Origin: Celoporthe dispersa
Taxonomy: Eukaryota > Ascomycota > Sordariomycetes > Diaporthales > Cryphonectriaceae
DNA length: 64,000 nt
Assembly (NCBI GenBank): GCA_016584495.1
Contig: WAID01000006.1
Span: forward strand, 806,001-870,000
Direction: 5' to 3'
This document shows positions 12,313 to 24,408 of this stretch, one piece after another. The notes beneath the pieces were generated by a model that saw only the letters and a list, made by a program, of their open reading frames with translations, was not told the DNA's origin and ran no database searches. The position numbers and the translations under genes are program-made. The first letter of the stretch is position 1; every line of letters starts with the position of its first letter.

Positions 12313-12693
12313 CTACAGGACTAACAACGTCGGCTCTCCGCGAATCGTCGAAACATGACGCTTCACGGACAACCGACAGTACTGCGGTGCTCTAATGGAG
12401 TAATTAAAGGCGATCTTCCGGTCCCCTTCCTCTTCTGAAAGGCGTACCCTCGCGATGAGAGATCGGCTCTGGGTAGGATCGACCTTGATGCTTTGGAGTC
12501 GTCCATGAATCTCCCCGAGATCCAGGCTCGGCACCGACAAGTCTACCTTCCTTCCGAGGTCGAGGGTCGAGATCAACTTGTAAGGAGATACAAAGATATC
12601 ATTTGATTCTCTCATGTAGCAAGGATCATCCCCAAAGGATGTCATTCCACATGATGTATCGTGGGCTAATCGTCCATGGTGAATATGTTTCAT
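12313..12693 (-). CDS. Possible small hypothetical protein or gene remnant
   Basis: A 126-codon open frame with ATG at 12693. I do not recognise it. The middle (VSPYKLISTLDLGRKVDLSV...) has a protein-like mix of hydrophobic and charged residues and few low-complexity runs, unlike most frames in this gene-poor region. There is no signal peptide, membrane segment or cysteine pattern. It could be an exon of a decayed gene, or chance. Confidence 0.2.
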   Translation of the reverse strand: MKHIHHGRLAHDTSCGMTSFGDDPCYMRESNDIFVSPYKLISTLDLGRKVDLSVPSLDLGEIHGRLQSIKVDPTQSRSLIARVRLSEEEGDRKIAFNYSIRAPQYCRLSVKRHVSTIRGEPTLLVL

Positions 12694-12958
12694 TGTTCAA
12701 AAGACAGCGCACGAGGACTGCACCTCCTAACCACAAGAAGTAGCTCCGTGGGCAGGCCGTAGGCGGCCGTCTGACACGCTCGTGTCCCACTCACATACAA
12801 AGTCCGAGATCCATCCTCTTGATGTCATCCCTCGCATTTCCTTTTCTCAGCTCTTCATTTCTTCCTCTCGACCAGCTCGACGACAAACAAAAATGAACAA
12901 GCCAATACCAGGAGTTCGCGCCCCCCCTCCCTTCACCCACCTTCTCTTTTTTTTTTCT

Positions 12959-13994
12959 CTAGGACGACGCGATCTTGACAACATACTTGACACCACTCGA
13001 AGCCTTCTGCAGGTTGTCCAGCGCCTCGTTCACAGCATCCGCCTCGAAGGGCACCTCTTCGAAGGGAGGCACGGTAATCTTTCCCTCCGTAAGCCAGCCA
13101 TTAAACAGCGCCAACCAGGCGGTGTTCAGCCCGAAACCCCTCCAGCCAGGCCCGGAACCCCTTCACGATGATGCCTTTCGCCGTCAGCGCCGCCTGGTCC
13201 CGAGGGCCCCGCGAACTCGCCATGGCCAGGATCCCACCCGGCTTGTGAAAGAAGGACCGCGCCAGGGCCGGGTCCTCGGAGGTATACGTGTCAAAGACAA
13301 ATTTCAGGTCGTCGCCGGCGGCAGAGCGGACCTGGGCGGCGATCTCCTCCGGGTCGAGGTGGCGGTCGATGACGAGCGTGGCGCCGTATGAGGCCATCTC
13401 CGCGTTAGTCCTGGGAGAGGCGATAGCGATGATGGTGCCGACGCCTGCGATATGGGCCTGCTGGACGGTGAACTTGGCGATGGCGGTACCACCGATGACG
13501 ACAAGCTTGGTGGCCGCGTAGTCGAAGGTCTTAGACTCGGGACTGTTGGGAAGCGGGATCCCAAAGCCAAAGACAGGGTCGAAGAGGGCGACGGCGGCAG
13601 TGAAGGGGTTGGTGCCCAGGGTAGCGGCCTGCTCGTCCGAGATGTGGTCTGGCGTGCGGAAGACGAGGTCTGAGCGGGCGAGGGTGTATTCCTGGAGGCC
13701 GCCCGAGAGCTTCAATTTGAACTGGGGCTGGTAGGCCACGCGGGTGCCGGCGGGAAGGTCAGTGGTGCCAGAGACGACGCGGCCTGCGATCTCACAGCCG
13801 ATGATGATGGGAAGGTGTTGCACCATGCCTCCGAGCCCGTGGTCGCGCATCTTGTAGTCTGCTGGGACCAGGCCCGTCGCCGTGTTTTTGACCAGAACAC
13901 GGCCTTCCTCGGCCTCCTCGATGGGGATGGTGGACTTGACGAGGGGTTTTCCCACCTCTGTCAAGAGCAGCGCGGTCTGGGTCCCAGACGACAT
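12959..13994 (-). CDS. MDR-family NAD(P)H oxidoreductase (quinone oxidoreductase / ToxD-like enoyl reductase), one frame break
   Basis: Medium-chain dehydrogenase/reductase, about 344 residues after correction. ATG at 13994 begins MSSGTQTALLL. The GroES-like N-terminal half includes GLVPADYKMRD and IIIGCEIAGRVV. The Rossmann half has LVVIGGTAIAKFTVQQA and a conserved GFRAWLEGFG near the C terminus. The Cys/His ligands of the catalytic zinc are absent, as in the zinc-less quinone oxidoreductase/enoyl reductase branch common in fungi, often near or in secondary-metabolite clusters. The frame is broken at a C4 run (13137-13140, G4 on the coding strand); dropping one base restores a C terminus ending YVVKIASS with stop at 12959, 345 codons including the stop. 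Substrate is unknown. An in-frame ATG upstream at 14108 would add 38 residues without family similarity, so I prefer the inner start. Confidence 0.8.
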
Positions 13995-15440
13995 TGTGGA
14001 AATCTGTGTGGGAGCAGTGGAGGGCGGATGAAGGAGTAGTGATTGTGAATTGTAACAAGATCTTGGGATCAGCTTTGGGCACAGGGAAGCCAAGAAAGAG
14101 TGCAGCACGAGGCTTTTGTGGGAATGAAAGCGTACAGACTCTCACTGAGAAACAGAAAGGAAGATAAAGAGCGGCTATTATGCTTCATATTTATTATCGT
14201 CCCCAACTGATGTGTCCTACTATGCCTCCATTCCAACGTCCCGCCGTTGAAAAATCCGTCGGTCTTTATACCTCAACGGGAACTTGCAGTACTATTCAGC
14301 GGCGCAGGATTAATTAGCTTGTGCTCTATTCTTTACAGTACTTAGTGGTCCTCTGCACGCTAGCGGGCGAATCGGCCTTTATACGCAGTATCTCCATCAG
14401 GGAACAGGCAGCCGGACATATGAATATGCCAAACTGAGAAAGTATGCAGCATACATACGTGCATCGGGCAGTCCAATCATCCGACCACAAGCGGAACCCG
14501 CCTCCTCAGCGGGGTGCTATTACCGCCTTCACATTACCAAGACTGACTCTCTCCGTCTGCCTCCTCTGGCTTCTTGTTATCTCCGTCCGCTTTGTCCGCC
14601 TGTCTTCCTCCGTCTATCATGTTGCGTCCGATCCAGCCAAGGCAGAGAGAGCCCTCGTGTTGCCATAGACTGATCACGATACGTGCGTAAACTCCGGCTT
14701 CGGTGAGAATCTTGTCACGTCAAAAGACAAAGTGATTGGCGCTCTTGATTATTATTGTGGTACAATAGCTGCCCTGGCCGTTGACGCCACCGCACAGTAG
14801 CATTAGGTGCAAATCCTACTAAAGCGCTGTTCACAAGGGACCCGGGCTTAATATCACTATAGATAATTCCAGCAGATGCTGGTACATCTCTGCTTCCCTG
14901 GCCTCAGAGGGGAGAGACAAATCTACAGTAACAGCGCATATGGGTAATTTTATTCGTGCAACTACTCCTCGTCTTTCATCGTGTCCAGAAGCTAGTTTAC
15001 AAAATAATGTCCCACCATCTTCATGAAGCCGCATGTCGGCTTCGTCCACTGCTCTTCAAGACGAAAAGACGAACGAAGAAGAAAAAAAGGAAAAGGAAAA
15101 CACAAACAAGAACAGGTGATAAAAAATGTAGGATGAAAACGGAGTTTCCCCCCTCATGGTAGGTCTGAATCGTTCACTTTCGTCCCTCGAGAAGTTGCTG
15201 CGCGTACTCGGCTCCATAGCAGAAGCCAGAGCCCCCCCCCTCCCCCTTGAAGTTGAACATGACTTTTGAATGAGATCACCCTTGTGACCACCGCCACAGA
15301 CCAGCCACCTTCGCTGGGGCTAGCAGCTAGTTGATGGATGATTCCACTGGCGACTGCCCTTTCTTGACAATCGCCTCCGGAGGGATGCTGGTATTGGTTT
15401 TTACTCTATTCGCTGGTGGGTGATCGCGTGCCTGGTTACC
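13995..15440. other. Intergenic
   Basis: Promoter region of the MDR gene and the 3' flank of the next gene. No coding frame with family features was seen on either strand. An A-rich tract is present at about 15060-15100. Confidence 0.5.
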
Positions 15441-17456
15441 CTAGTCTCCGCCTGCTATGCTACCACCCTTCTCGAGTTGTTTCATGAACCGCTTCTTCTG
15501 CTTCTCTTTGCATTTCTGGGCATACCCAGGCTCGTTCATCCTTCGGAGCTCGTGCATGAGCTCCCAGTTCTGTTGCCCCGTAGTGTTTGGAACTTTGGGT
15601 TTGGGCACATGTCTGGGGATGAAAGCAGCTCCAGACGAGGAGGGCATTGTCGCTGTTGGAGGCAGCACCGGGTCGACAGGATTCCGAGCCAGGAAGGTCG
15701 TGGAGCCAGCACCCAAGATAGGCTGCGTATTGACTTGTCCCGCTGTTTGATGGGCTGGATTGTTGCACGACGGCACCAAGCTCGAAAGTTGTTGGTGAAA
15801 GGGCCCAGAAAAATCAGTCGGGGTCATTCCCGGTGCAGAGGCAAGTCCTGGGGTGCGACCAAGCGTAGAAGGTGGGACCAATCCTTGAGGAAATCCTTGA
15901 GGTAATCCTGCAGTAACCCCTACACCCACGCAAGGCGCAAGACCGTTCGCACTGGGTCCTGTCAGAGCTGGAGGAGCAGCTCCAGAAAGACCGTCAGCGT
16001 AAGGCAGCATTCCTGGAGCCGGCTGCCAGGGGATTTGCTGCATGGGTGGAAAGCACATCATAGGATTGGGGTGGGCCAGAGGGGGAAGCCAGATGCCAGG
16101 AGGAGGCTGAAGGGCCTGAACCGTTCCAGGCGGCGAGATGGAGTCCTTGATAGTCTGGTATCCCTGGGCAGCATGGAAAATCTTGTTATAAATGGGATCC
16201 TGAGTGACGGTGCCTGTTTTGCCCGGCGAATCGCTATTGATCTCAGTCGATGAGAACTCTCTGGCCGTTGGATTCAGTCTTGAATACTTTGGGGGGCCTC
16301 GGATCCAGAGTCACTCATTCTTTTTATTTCACGCCTGAATACGGGCTCTGAGTCAACGTCACTGGATGTGCCCTGGCGGTCGAGCCTGGACTGCGTGCGG
16401 GTGGGAGGTCCAGATGAGGCTGACATGGACGCGTATCCAGAGTCCGAATGCATGCGCTTGTCTCCCTTAGATGTGATTTCCCGGTCAGGCTTCATGGAGC
16501 TCAAGGAGATGATGGCTGGATCGGCCATCGCAGCGACCTCAGCCGGATCTTCAACATGCCGATGGTGCAGGCGATCAAGCAGCTCCTTGAAGCGCTGGGC
16601 CTCATCCGCCGTAGCCTGAGTGTGACGGCTTGGAGAACGGGTCTTATCGTTGATCACATCAACGGTCTGGTTCTGCTCCGGAACCTCCGCACAGTCGGTG
16701 TCCAGTTGTTGTCCTGTTCCTTCAAAGACTGCACGAGCATCGTCTGAGGCTCTGGCCGATTGTGGATAATTCTGTGAATCTCCAGAAGGATCATTGAGGT
16801 AGGTGTCCCGCAGCCTTTCTTCGGGAACATGTATACCCTCCTCAAGCTTGCCTTGGGATCTGAGCCGCCGCTCATTGACAAAGGCAGACTGGGAATCCTT
16901 CAGAGAAGTCTCGATACGGCGACAAGAGGCCAGAGAGACCGAGGCCGAGATGATCACAGTATTGTCTGATGGGTCTGGGGTTTGTGGAAACGGGTGAATC
17001 TCGAGAATCTTGATAACCTCGCTGTCAAGACCGAGGTGGATCTGATCACGGGACGACTGGGCACTGTCAGGGCTTGACCTGTGCTGAATAACGGCATCGA
17101 GTCCAGGGCCTCGGTTCTCTTTGGCATCACGACCGTATGGCAGCTCCGCACGGCTGGTGGGAAGCGGACTCTGTACGTGGTTGTGACTTTTGTATGTGCT
17201 GCTTGGAGGAATGTGCGGCCCTGGATTTTTGGCTGCGCCAGGTCGGCGAATTCATCATCTCCGCGAGCTTTGTGCAGTGTCGATCGACCGCCTGGTACAT
17301 TGGCGGTATGCCGTTCTCCTGACGAGTGCCAACAGGTGCACTCTGAGTGAAGGAATCGGCAAGCGTAGACTTGGAGGGGATCCGAGTGTTGATAGTCAGG
17401 CTGGGCTTCGAAGCACGGTCTACCTCAATGTAGTCCTCGTCCTGTCGCAACGCCAT
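15441..17456 (-). CDS. Disordered protein with PAM2-like motif, unknown function, two apparent frame breaks
   Basis: Reconstructed from three frame segments on one strand: 17456 to about 17230, about 17226 to 16296, and 16291 to 15441. They join at a T5 run (17226-17230, one base too many) and a G6 run (16291-16296, one base too few). The total is then 672 codons. The protein is rich in Ser, Pro, Gln and Gly with no folded domain I recognise. The segment YSRLNPTAREFSS, near 16290-16250, fits the PAM2 consensus (LNPxAxxF), which binds the MLLE domain of poly(A)-binding protein. A basic Lys-rich end (KEKQKKRFMKQLEKG) closes the protein. A role in mRNA regulation is therefore plausible but inferred. 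ATG at 17456 (GAATGGCG) is the best visible start; an upstream exon is possible. Confidence 0.6.
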
Positions 17457-19499
17457 TCTGCTGAAAGTGGGTTGTCGGCCGACAGCACGCGCGCTTTGGA
17501 CGAGGAACAGGGCGATAGGCTCCTTACAGGTGAAGTCAGAGAGGTCGTACTGAGCATAGGGTAGGTTGAGTCAGTCGTCTTGAGGATGCCTAGGAGAGCT
17601 TCTTGTCAGTAAAAGCCATCTAACGTACGCAGACAGACTGGTACAGGCGCTTACAGTGACTAGGAAGGGCGACCTGTCATGAAAAGTGACAAATTCACCT
17701 CGTTGGATAGCTCAACCGAATCTTGCGCAAAGCAGCCACCAGAGCCCGAGTCTTTCACATGTCAGCCACGGTCTGAACAGAAAAAGGGTCGCTCGCGCAG
17801 AAGGAAAGCGTCGTGTGCTCGGTCCTGCACAAGGTGTAAGGAAATGAGGTACAGGAGATCAAGAATGCAGGAAGTCTAGGAAGGCGTTAGACACGTCTAA
17901 ACGGGCCTCTGCTCCTGTAGGGGCTGTGAAGCTGAACGTCGCTGACGAGAACTGGCTCCACTCCTGTGAATGGGGTGACTCAATGTGAAGGAGAGGGCTT
18001 CGTCCTGAGTTTCATTGGTCGGGGATTTGTCGCAGACGGGTAGAGAGACCTAACAATGCGCGTCAGGTTCTCTGTCCGTGTTGACTGCCGTGATGATGGA
18101 GGGAAGGGAGACGGGTATGAAGTGGTAGGATGGAGTAGGAGACGAGAAGGTGACAACGGGGAAAGGGATGCTGGTGCAGCTGTGTTTACTACCCACCGCG
18201 CCTTGACTGGAGGGAGAGCCGTCCAAATAAAGCGGGCCTGAGTGTCGATGGAGAGGCTAAAAGATTCTCAGCATATGTAGCAGATTCAGATTCATTGTTG
18301 ACGGGCAGGATCGTAGGTCTCTTGGTGTTGGAACTGGGCCTGAAATGCGTCCTTGTCACAGAAGCGATACCAAGAGACGGCGACCACGAGGTCGGAGATA
18401 GATGATGACATACCCTAAGAAAGTGAAGTGTCCGCTCAAAAATCGCTGAGGTCAACTGTGATACCACCCGGAAGAGAAAGGATAACCTAAATCTGTCGTG
18501 GGTATAACCAAAGTCGAGAATCAAGTTCGTGCAGAAGAAGTGGATGGGATGGTAATGAACACGGCCTGGGTTGTTGTGGTGGGAGAGGGCTGATGGGGTA
18601 CAACGGAGCAGAAGTCTTGTTTGTGGAGATGGGAGTGGCAGGAGCCTTTCAGAAATCCCCCCTCCCCTCGCTGCTCCCATTCGAGCGGCTGGGTCGACCT
18701 GCTAGATCTTTCCTCCAGAGCAGCTTCACGCACTCCAGGCAGGTGAGAAGACCCATCTCTGTCCCAGCATTATTATGTCATTGATCCCATGTGAGGATGA
18801 TTACCTTTTAGGATTGTCTTCTCTACGACACCACTGCTTCTCCTCCCTACCTTCGCTCAAGGGACCAGCCAATCTTGGCGTGCAACAATCGCCGCATGAT
18901 TCTTTCTAGAGTAGGGACAGCAAGAGCAAGAACAACAATGGCATGCTAGGGAACAGGGGAGAGCTCGAGGATAGCATTGTGCGGTTGCAGGAAGTTCAGC
19001 ACATGCTCTTGACCACAGTGTGAGACAAGAGGTCTGTCCATTGAAAATGAGGCCTGCTCAGCTGACAGAGTATTGGTCCAACACATGTCAAGCAGATCAT
19101 CCCTTGGCCCTATCAGCAGCACGATACTGGGCCTCGAGATTATGCCAGCCACGCTGAGGCGACGAAAAGACAAAGACTATGAACGGAACGTACGCGCGAT
19201 ATGCTCTGAGGGAGCAGCATCGGAACACGGTTCTCCTGACGGGGCGATGATACCAACGTGAGCGACGACAACACGCCATGATGACATGTTGTTCGCTGAT
19301 AAAAGAGGCATGGCTGCTTGGCGCCGCTGGCGAGAATTATACAGAGTTACTCGAGAAGAAAAAGGCTACCCGAAGAAGCTACCGACCTTGTTTTGCAACA
19401 CAGGCGATCCGGGGAAGATTATAGAAGACAAGACAAAATGATACGCCCAGATTTCTCTCTGACCAACACCCCGAGAGACAACCGTTGCCAGGAGACGAA
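17457..19499. other. Intergenic
   Basis: About 2 kb between the PAM2-motif gene start and the AIM24 gene stop, holding the promoter of the former. A 163-codon minus-strand frame at 18189-18680 and a 66-codon plus-strand frame at 17679-17879 show no domain and are compositionally biased. I call no gene. Confidence 0.5.
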
Positions 19500-20945
19500 C
19501 TACGACGCCACAGCAGCATTGCCTGACATGTACCCGGCGAAAGCTTTCTGCAGGAGTAGTCAGCACACTATCACAAGCTACATGTTCTCGCTCTGGGCCA
19601 GAGGGCGAGACCTACCGCGTTTCTGGTCTGAATGAAGACGGTCCCCGGACCTGTGAACTTGCACACGAGGCCCTCCGCAGAGGCGAAGCCCGAGATGATG
19701 CCGCCAGATGCGACCCGCTCCATCACATACTTTGTGTTCCAGGCGACGAGGTGGCCGTTGTCGACGATGTACTTCTCTCCTTCCACGAGCTGCCGGAGGG
19801 TCAGAATCAGATGCTGGTTGCTCGTGGTGGAAAAAGTCTGGGGCGGGGGACCAGCTTACATCTTTCCTGATAATAGCACCAAAGCTTGTCAACCACATCA
19901 GCCCAATACCGCTGATCTTGTATACCCACAGCCCCTCCCCGCTGAACATGGCCTTGCCCAGGCCCTGCCTCTTATATTCCTTGACGACGCCCTGGGTGCT
20001 CGCCAGGTAGCCATCGTGGCCCACACTCCAGCTCTCATCCCCGCTCAGCCGTATGCTCGTGACATCGCCCAGGAAGGGCGGGCCGAGCAGCAGCTCGCCG
20101 GGCCCAGTGAAGGTGGAATGGCCCATCTCACCGCCTGCCACCAGCTTCTTCATGCTGAACTTGTAGGCACCCCTCAGCGTGATGGTTGGGCTCATGGCGA
20201 TCATGGTGCCGGGCTTCGCATTGAGCGGGCAGCCCATCGCCAGCTGTATGGTCAGGATCGTATTGCTATCGCGGTGGCTGATACGATACGACCCCCCGTT
20301 GAACGTGCCGACGTCGTCAGAGATGGCCGACGCGCCTACGAAGTGACCTGCAGGCGGTGCGCCGCCCATCAGGTTGGACGGGTTGCTCGTGTCGAGAGGC
20401 GCATCCTCCTCATCGCGCTCTGAGACGGGAGGCTTCTCCACGGCATACTCCTGTCCCTCAGGCGGGCCAGCGTACGACGGCGGCTGCTGCAGCTGTGCGT
20501 CCTCTCCATGGTACGAGCCCGACGAGCTGTGGCGCATGTGCAACGGGAGGCTCATGTTGGGCGGGGCAGACTGAGCCGACTGGGGAGACTTTGCCTGCTG
20601 TTGCTGCTGCTGCTGCTGCTGTGGAGGAGGTGGGTAGGAAGTCGGGCTGGTGACCCTGAGCGGCGGTGTCCCTGCCGACGCTGGGGGCGGCGGGTAAGAC
20701 CGCTGCTGGCCTGCGGGCGACCCATTGGGGGGCGGCGGGTAGAAGGCCTGCCTGTTTGCCGGGGGCGACGTTGGTACGCCTCCTATGGGCCCGAATGAGG
20801 TCTGGTGAGCTGGTGCAGACATCGGTGGTGGTGGATAGCTCTTCTTCGCCGAGGTGGGCGGGGCTGCGATAGGATCAGTGGGTGGGTGCACCGTGAGATG
20901 AGACATTCAGGTGAGGGACTCACGGGGATAGTACTGCGAAGCCAT
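19500..20945 (-). CDS. AIM24-domain protein with N-terminal XYPPX repeats
   Basis: Four exons: 20945-20924, 20863-19860, 19789-19616, 19547-19500, totalling 415 residues with no frame error. The 22-nt first exon MASQYYP joins to PPPTSAKKSYPPPP. I prefer this start to the ATG at 20906 because splicing recreates the repeat register. Residues 1-110 carry repeated YPPPP units and a poly-Gln run. The C-terminal half is the AIM24 (DUF124) beta-barrel fold, with GAYKFSMKKLVAGGEM, GPGELLLGP and the closing block GPGTVFIQTRNAKAFAGYM. In yeast the family founder Aim24 is mitochondrial, but this form has no obvious targeting peptide and the proline repeats suggest a cytosolic scaffold-like protein. Function is unknown. 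Intron lengths are 60, 70 and 68 nt. Confidence 0.85.
20590..20622. repeat. CAG/CTG repeat (poly-Gln) in the AIM24-domain gene
   Basis: A run of CTG units on the plus strand encodes about nine consecutive Gln residues between the XYPPX region and the AIM24 fold. Confidence 0.8.
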
Positions 20946-22398
20946 GGTGTGGATGGGAGGTGGCGATCAACGCGGGATGGTGATGAGAGTGATCGTGCTC
21001 GATGCTGTCCAAGGGGCTGTTGTGAAGAAGGTTGTGAGGCTCTCAGGAGGTGTCAGTCATGATATCCTCGCCACTAGGGCTGGTTACGCCGCAGCTGAGT
21101 GTAATGCGCTGCCCCGCACCTACCGTGGATCCCTGACCAGTTCAAGGGTGGCCGGATTCCTGATATTGGTAGACACCTGTTCTACCAATCTGCGGTAAGA
21201 GGTTCTGTCCTCCCTACACGTCGAGTTCCTGGGTGTATACAGGTAGGATGGCGAGAGCAACAGAGAAAAAGTAAAGGCCCGAGAAGAAGAAAAAAGGAGG
21301 GAGATAAAATAAAAAAGGGAGACGAGCGACAGCAACACAGATCAATACATAGATGAGGTCGGGACCTGATCACACAGGTCATCCAAAGACAAGCCGCGCA
21401 GCCTCCGCCCTCCCCCTGTCGCCATGAAGGCGCCTCGGCCCCCCCCTTCTTTCAGACGTTGCAGACTGCAATCACTGTACATGCATCGAGCCGCTGTCTC
21501 GGTGCATGCCCCAGGCCCCATCGCACTACCACCTCGCCCAATGCGCTGAGCTCAGCTCCACGAACGCTGTGAGGACCCGTCCAATGGGTTTCGCTGGGAC
21601 CTGGGGGTGGGGGGGGGGATACTTGCAGGGGGCGAGATTTTGAATATCCGTCTCGGCGCTTACGGTTATGCTGGCCGGGCGGTTAGATGAGGTGGGTTTT
21701 GGATGGTCATTGGGGGCAGGTTGCTTGGGCCAAGAGTCTTGGAAGGGTTGGCGAAGGCCTGTCTGGGGATGGAGAGAGGAGAAAAGACGCCAGATCTGCT
21801 CTGGTAGGTCTCCTCTGAGTCTGGCGATGTGAAGTCGAGCCGGGCTCATAGGCGGTCTGATGAAGACGCTCTGGATTCATATGGACAGCTGTTGGTGCGC
21901 CTAACCAAACCTGATCCAGCAGGCCTCGTCATGCCAAATGCTCTGCGTAGTGCCATATTTTGAATATCTCTCTGCCTTACAGAAATGTGTGCAATTCGAG
22001 AGGACGGGCTGTATGGCAGAAACTGCCATGGTATGATTAGTATGTACCGTGTACCGTGTATCTGCGCTACGGCCGGGTTCAAGATAAGGCCGGGGATCGA
22101 GGGCCTTGCCGACAGGGATCGGGGGTTGCAGCTCACCGAGCTTCACTAGCCCTTACGTACTTACTATGGTGCTTGCTGTACACTCTGCTCGGGAGGAGGT
22201 ACCACGGCCTGAAGACTGCTGTCGAGAGCTTCCATTCGTCTTCCGCACAGTCAGCTCCCCCGGCCGGGCACTGATGGTCACCTGGATCGCTCTCGTGCTC
22301 CATCCAAGCGTGCCACGCCCTGTTTAAAGGCTCTTGAGTGCTCCTTTGGGTGATCATCCAGCCCTGGGAAATCCAATACACCCGATCTTCCCGACGCC
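20946..22398. other. Divergent intergenic region
   Basis: Shared upstream region of the AIM24-domain gene (minus) and the TMEM19 gene (plus). It contains C-rich and G-rich runs (about 21437-21450, 21606-21620). No supported coding frame was found. Confidence 0.5.
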
Positions 22399-23618
22399 AT
22401 GAAGGCCACCATCGCGGTCCCAGCCCTTGGGCTGTTGATCTACCGTGCCTACTCGAGGAACTCCTTGACACCAGGAGGCCTGTTCGCAGCGACCCTCACC
22501 GGGATCGCCCACGCCTACCACCCCTGGAACCTCCCCTTCGTGCTCCTCTGCGTCTTCTTCCTTGCCGGGACGCGCGTGACGCACATCAAGGAAGATGTCA
22601 AGGCCAGACTGACGATGGCCTCCAAAGGCTCGTCTGGGGGCGAGGGGCCACGAACACACGTTCAAGGTAGGTATTTCTGGGGGGCAGCGCACACCAGCAC
22701 ACCAGATCACTTTCAAGCTTCCTCTGGCAGTAGCCAGTCGCTGACCAGCCCTCTCTCTCCCCGCGTCTAGTCTTCGCCAACTCTCTCGTCGCCTCCATCC
22801 TCTCCGTCATCCACGCGTACCAGCTGAACCAGCGCGCCGCCTCCCACCTCCCCTTACAGGCCAGTGCAACCTACCAGGACTCCCCGTCTCTCTGCTTCTC
22901 CTGGCGCGGCGACCTGCTCGTCGTGGGCATCATCGCCAACTATGCTGCCGTCGCTGCCGATACCTTCAGCTCCGAGCTCGGGATCCTCGCCCGGGGCCCG
23001 CCTCGGCTGATCACCTCCCTCACGCTGCGCAGAGTCCCGCCCGGCACGAACGGCGGTGTGACGCTGACAGGGCTCGCGGCTGGCTTCTTGGGGAGCATGA
23101 TCATGGTCACCACGTCGATGCTCTTCATACCCTTCTGCAGCCAGCAGACAGCCGGGAAGCTGGGCGGCGGCGGGCCCTGGACGCAGGGCCAGTACCGGGT
23201 CTTCATGATAGGCATGACCGTGTGGGGATTCCTGGGCAGCGTGCTGGACTCCTTCCTGGGCGGCATCTTCCAGAGGAGCGTGCGGGATGTGCGAACGGGG
23301 AAGATTGTGGAGGGCGAGGGCGGGGAGCGAGTGCTTATCTCGGCTACACCTGGTGGGCAGGGGCAGAGGGCCAGCGAGGATACCGACTCTGCAGTGGACC
23401 AGGCTGAGGGTGAGCCTGCAGCCAGATATGACGCCAAGAACAAGCACCGCAGGTCAAGCTTTGGTGATGACAGGCCTACGAGGGTGGTTGAGTCTGGGTG
23501 GGATATCCTGGACAACAATGATGTGAACTTCCTGATGGCATTCACAATGAGCATGGGAGCAATGCTGGGTGCAGCCTGGTATTGGGGTATCTCTCTGGAA
23601 GACCTGCAGAAGGTCTAA
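22399..23618 (+). CDS. TMEM19/DUF92 family integral membrane protein
   Basis: Two exons, 22399-22666 and 22771-23618, 371 residues, closing in frame as read. The protein is polytopic, with hydrophobic segments near the N terminus, around FVLLCVFFLAGTR, LLVVGIIANYAAVAADTFSSELG, and GLAAGFLGSMIMVTTSMLF, then GFLGSVLDSFLGGIFQ and a final helix. The block AADTFSSELG followed by GGVTLTGLAAGFLGS matches the DUF92 signature. Plant VTE6, a phytyl-phosphate kinase, belongs to this family, so prenyl-phosphate metabolism is possible, but fungal members are uncharacterised. A Ser/Gly-rich hydrophilic loop of about 80 residues precedes the last membrane helix. The single intron is 104 nt (donor CAAG|GTAGGT). 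Confidence 0.85.
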
Positions 23619-24408
23619 GAGACATGGACGTGTGAACTTTGGTGGAGGTGTCACATGGTAGCAAGCACACATTATGTAGCCCAGCAGCCCTCAGTGCTCT
23701 CGTTCACACAAAGTAAACAAACAGTTCTTAAACATTCAAGTATTTTTTTTTCCTTTCTTTTTCTTTTCTTGTCAACTGATTGTTGCCTGATGTTATTGGT
23801 AAGCAGCAACTCACTCTGCCTTGTTAAGCCTGCTGCAGTCCCTTTGCATGAACCCCAAAAACCAGACAGCAGAGGCACAAAAAGTCCCTCCCAAGGCAAC
23901 TCCCTAGCTAATCTGGCCCGCCCATCTCTTTTTCTCTTTTTACATCTGCAGCAGTGCCACTCCGGCTTGTTTCTCTCGTTCACAGCCAAATTACAAGAGC
24001 CACTGGATAAAATTCTGTTGCTGTCAAGGCACACTGTCGAGGTCGAGGATCACACGTCATAGGTTCTGGGCCTGAGGCACGACTTTTTTGGCTGGGACCT
24101 AAGCTTGCTAGGCTCTGAAGGTGGTGGCAGCAGTTTTGGGCCTGACACGGGCTCTGGTTGCCAGGACGCGTCGCGAACCACCAGGGACCCACTAACACTT
24201 TAGCAGCAGGGCGGCGCCATTGTGCATTAGCAGCCTTCTCCAACTCTCTCTCTCTCTCCCTCTCCCTCCTACCAATTCAACCACTTGCATCAGCGCCACG
24301 ACCGGCTGCGGCTTTCTCCTCTGCACCATCGCAGCACCTTGCGCTGCTCATCGGTTCGCTGTCGCCGCCTGTCACCACACGATATCGTCATCCAACGGGT
24401 CGTCCGTC
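23619..24408. other. Intergenic / SPT16 promoter
   Basis: Holds the TMEM19 3' flank (T-rich at about 23743-23770) and a pyrimidine-rich tract at about 24245-24275 directly upstream of SPT16, typical of fungal promoters. No coding frame is supported. Confidence 0.5.

Noticed and set aside
12959..14108. Longer start for the MDR enzyme at 14108
   Set aside because: The extra 38 residues are unlike the family, and the inner ATG at 13994 begins directly at the family N terminus.
18189..18680. A 163-codon minus-strand frame
   Set aside because: No domain, Ser/Arg/Leu/His-biased, no sensible start context or splice extension.
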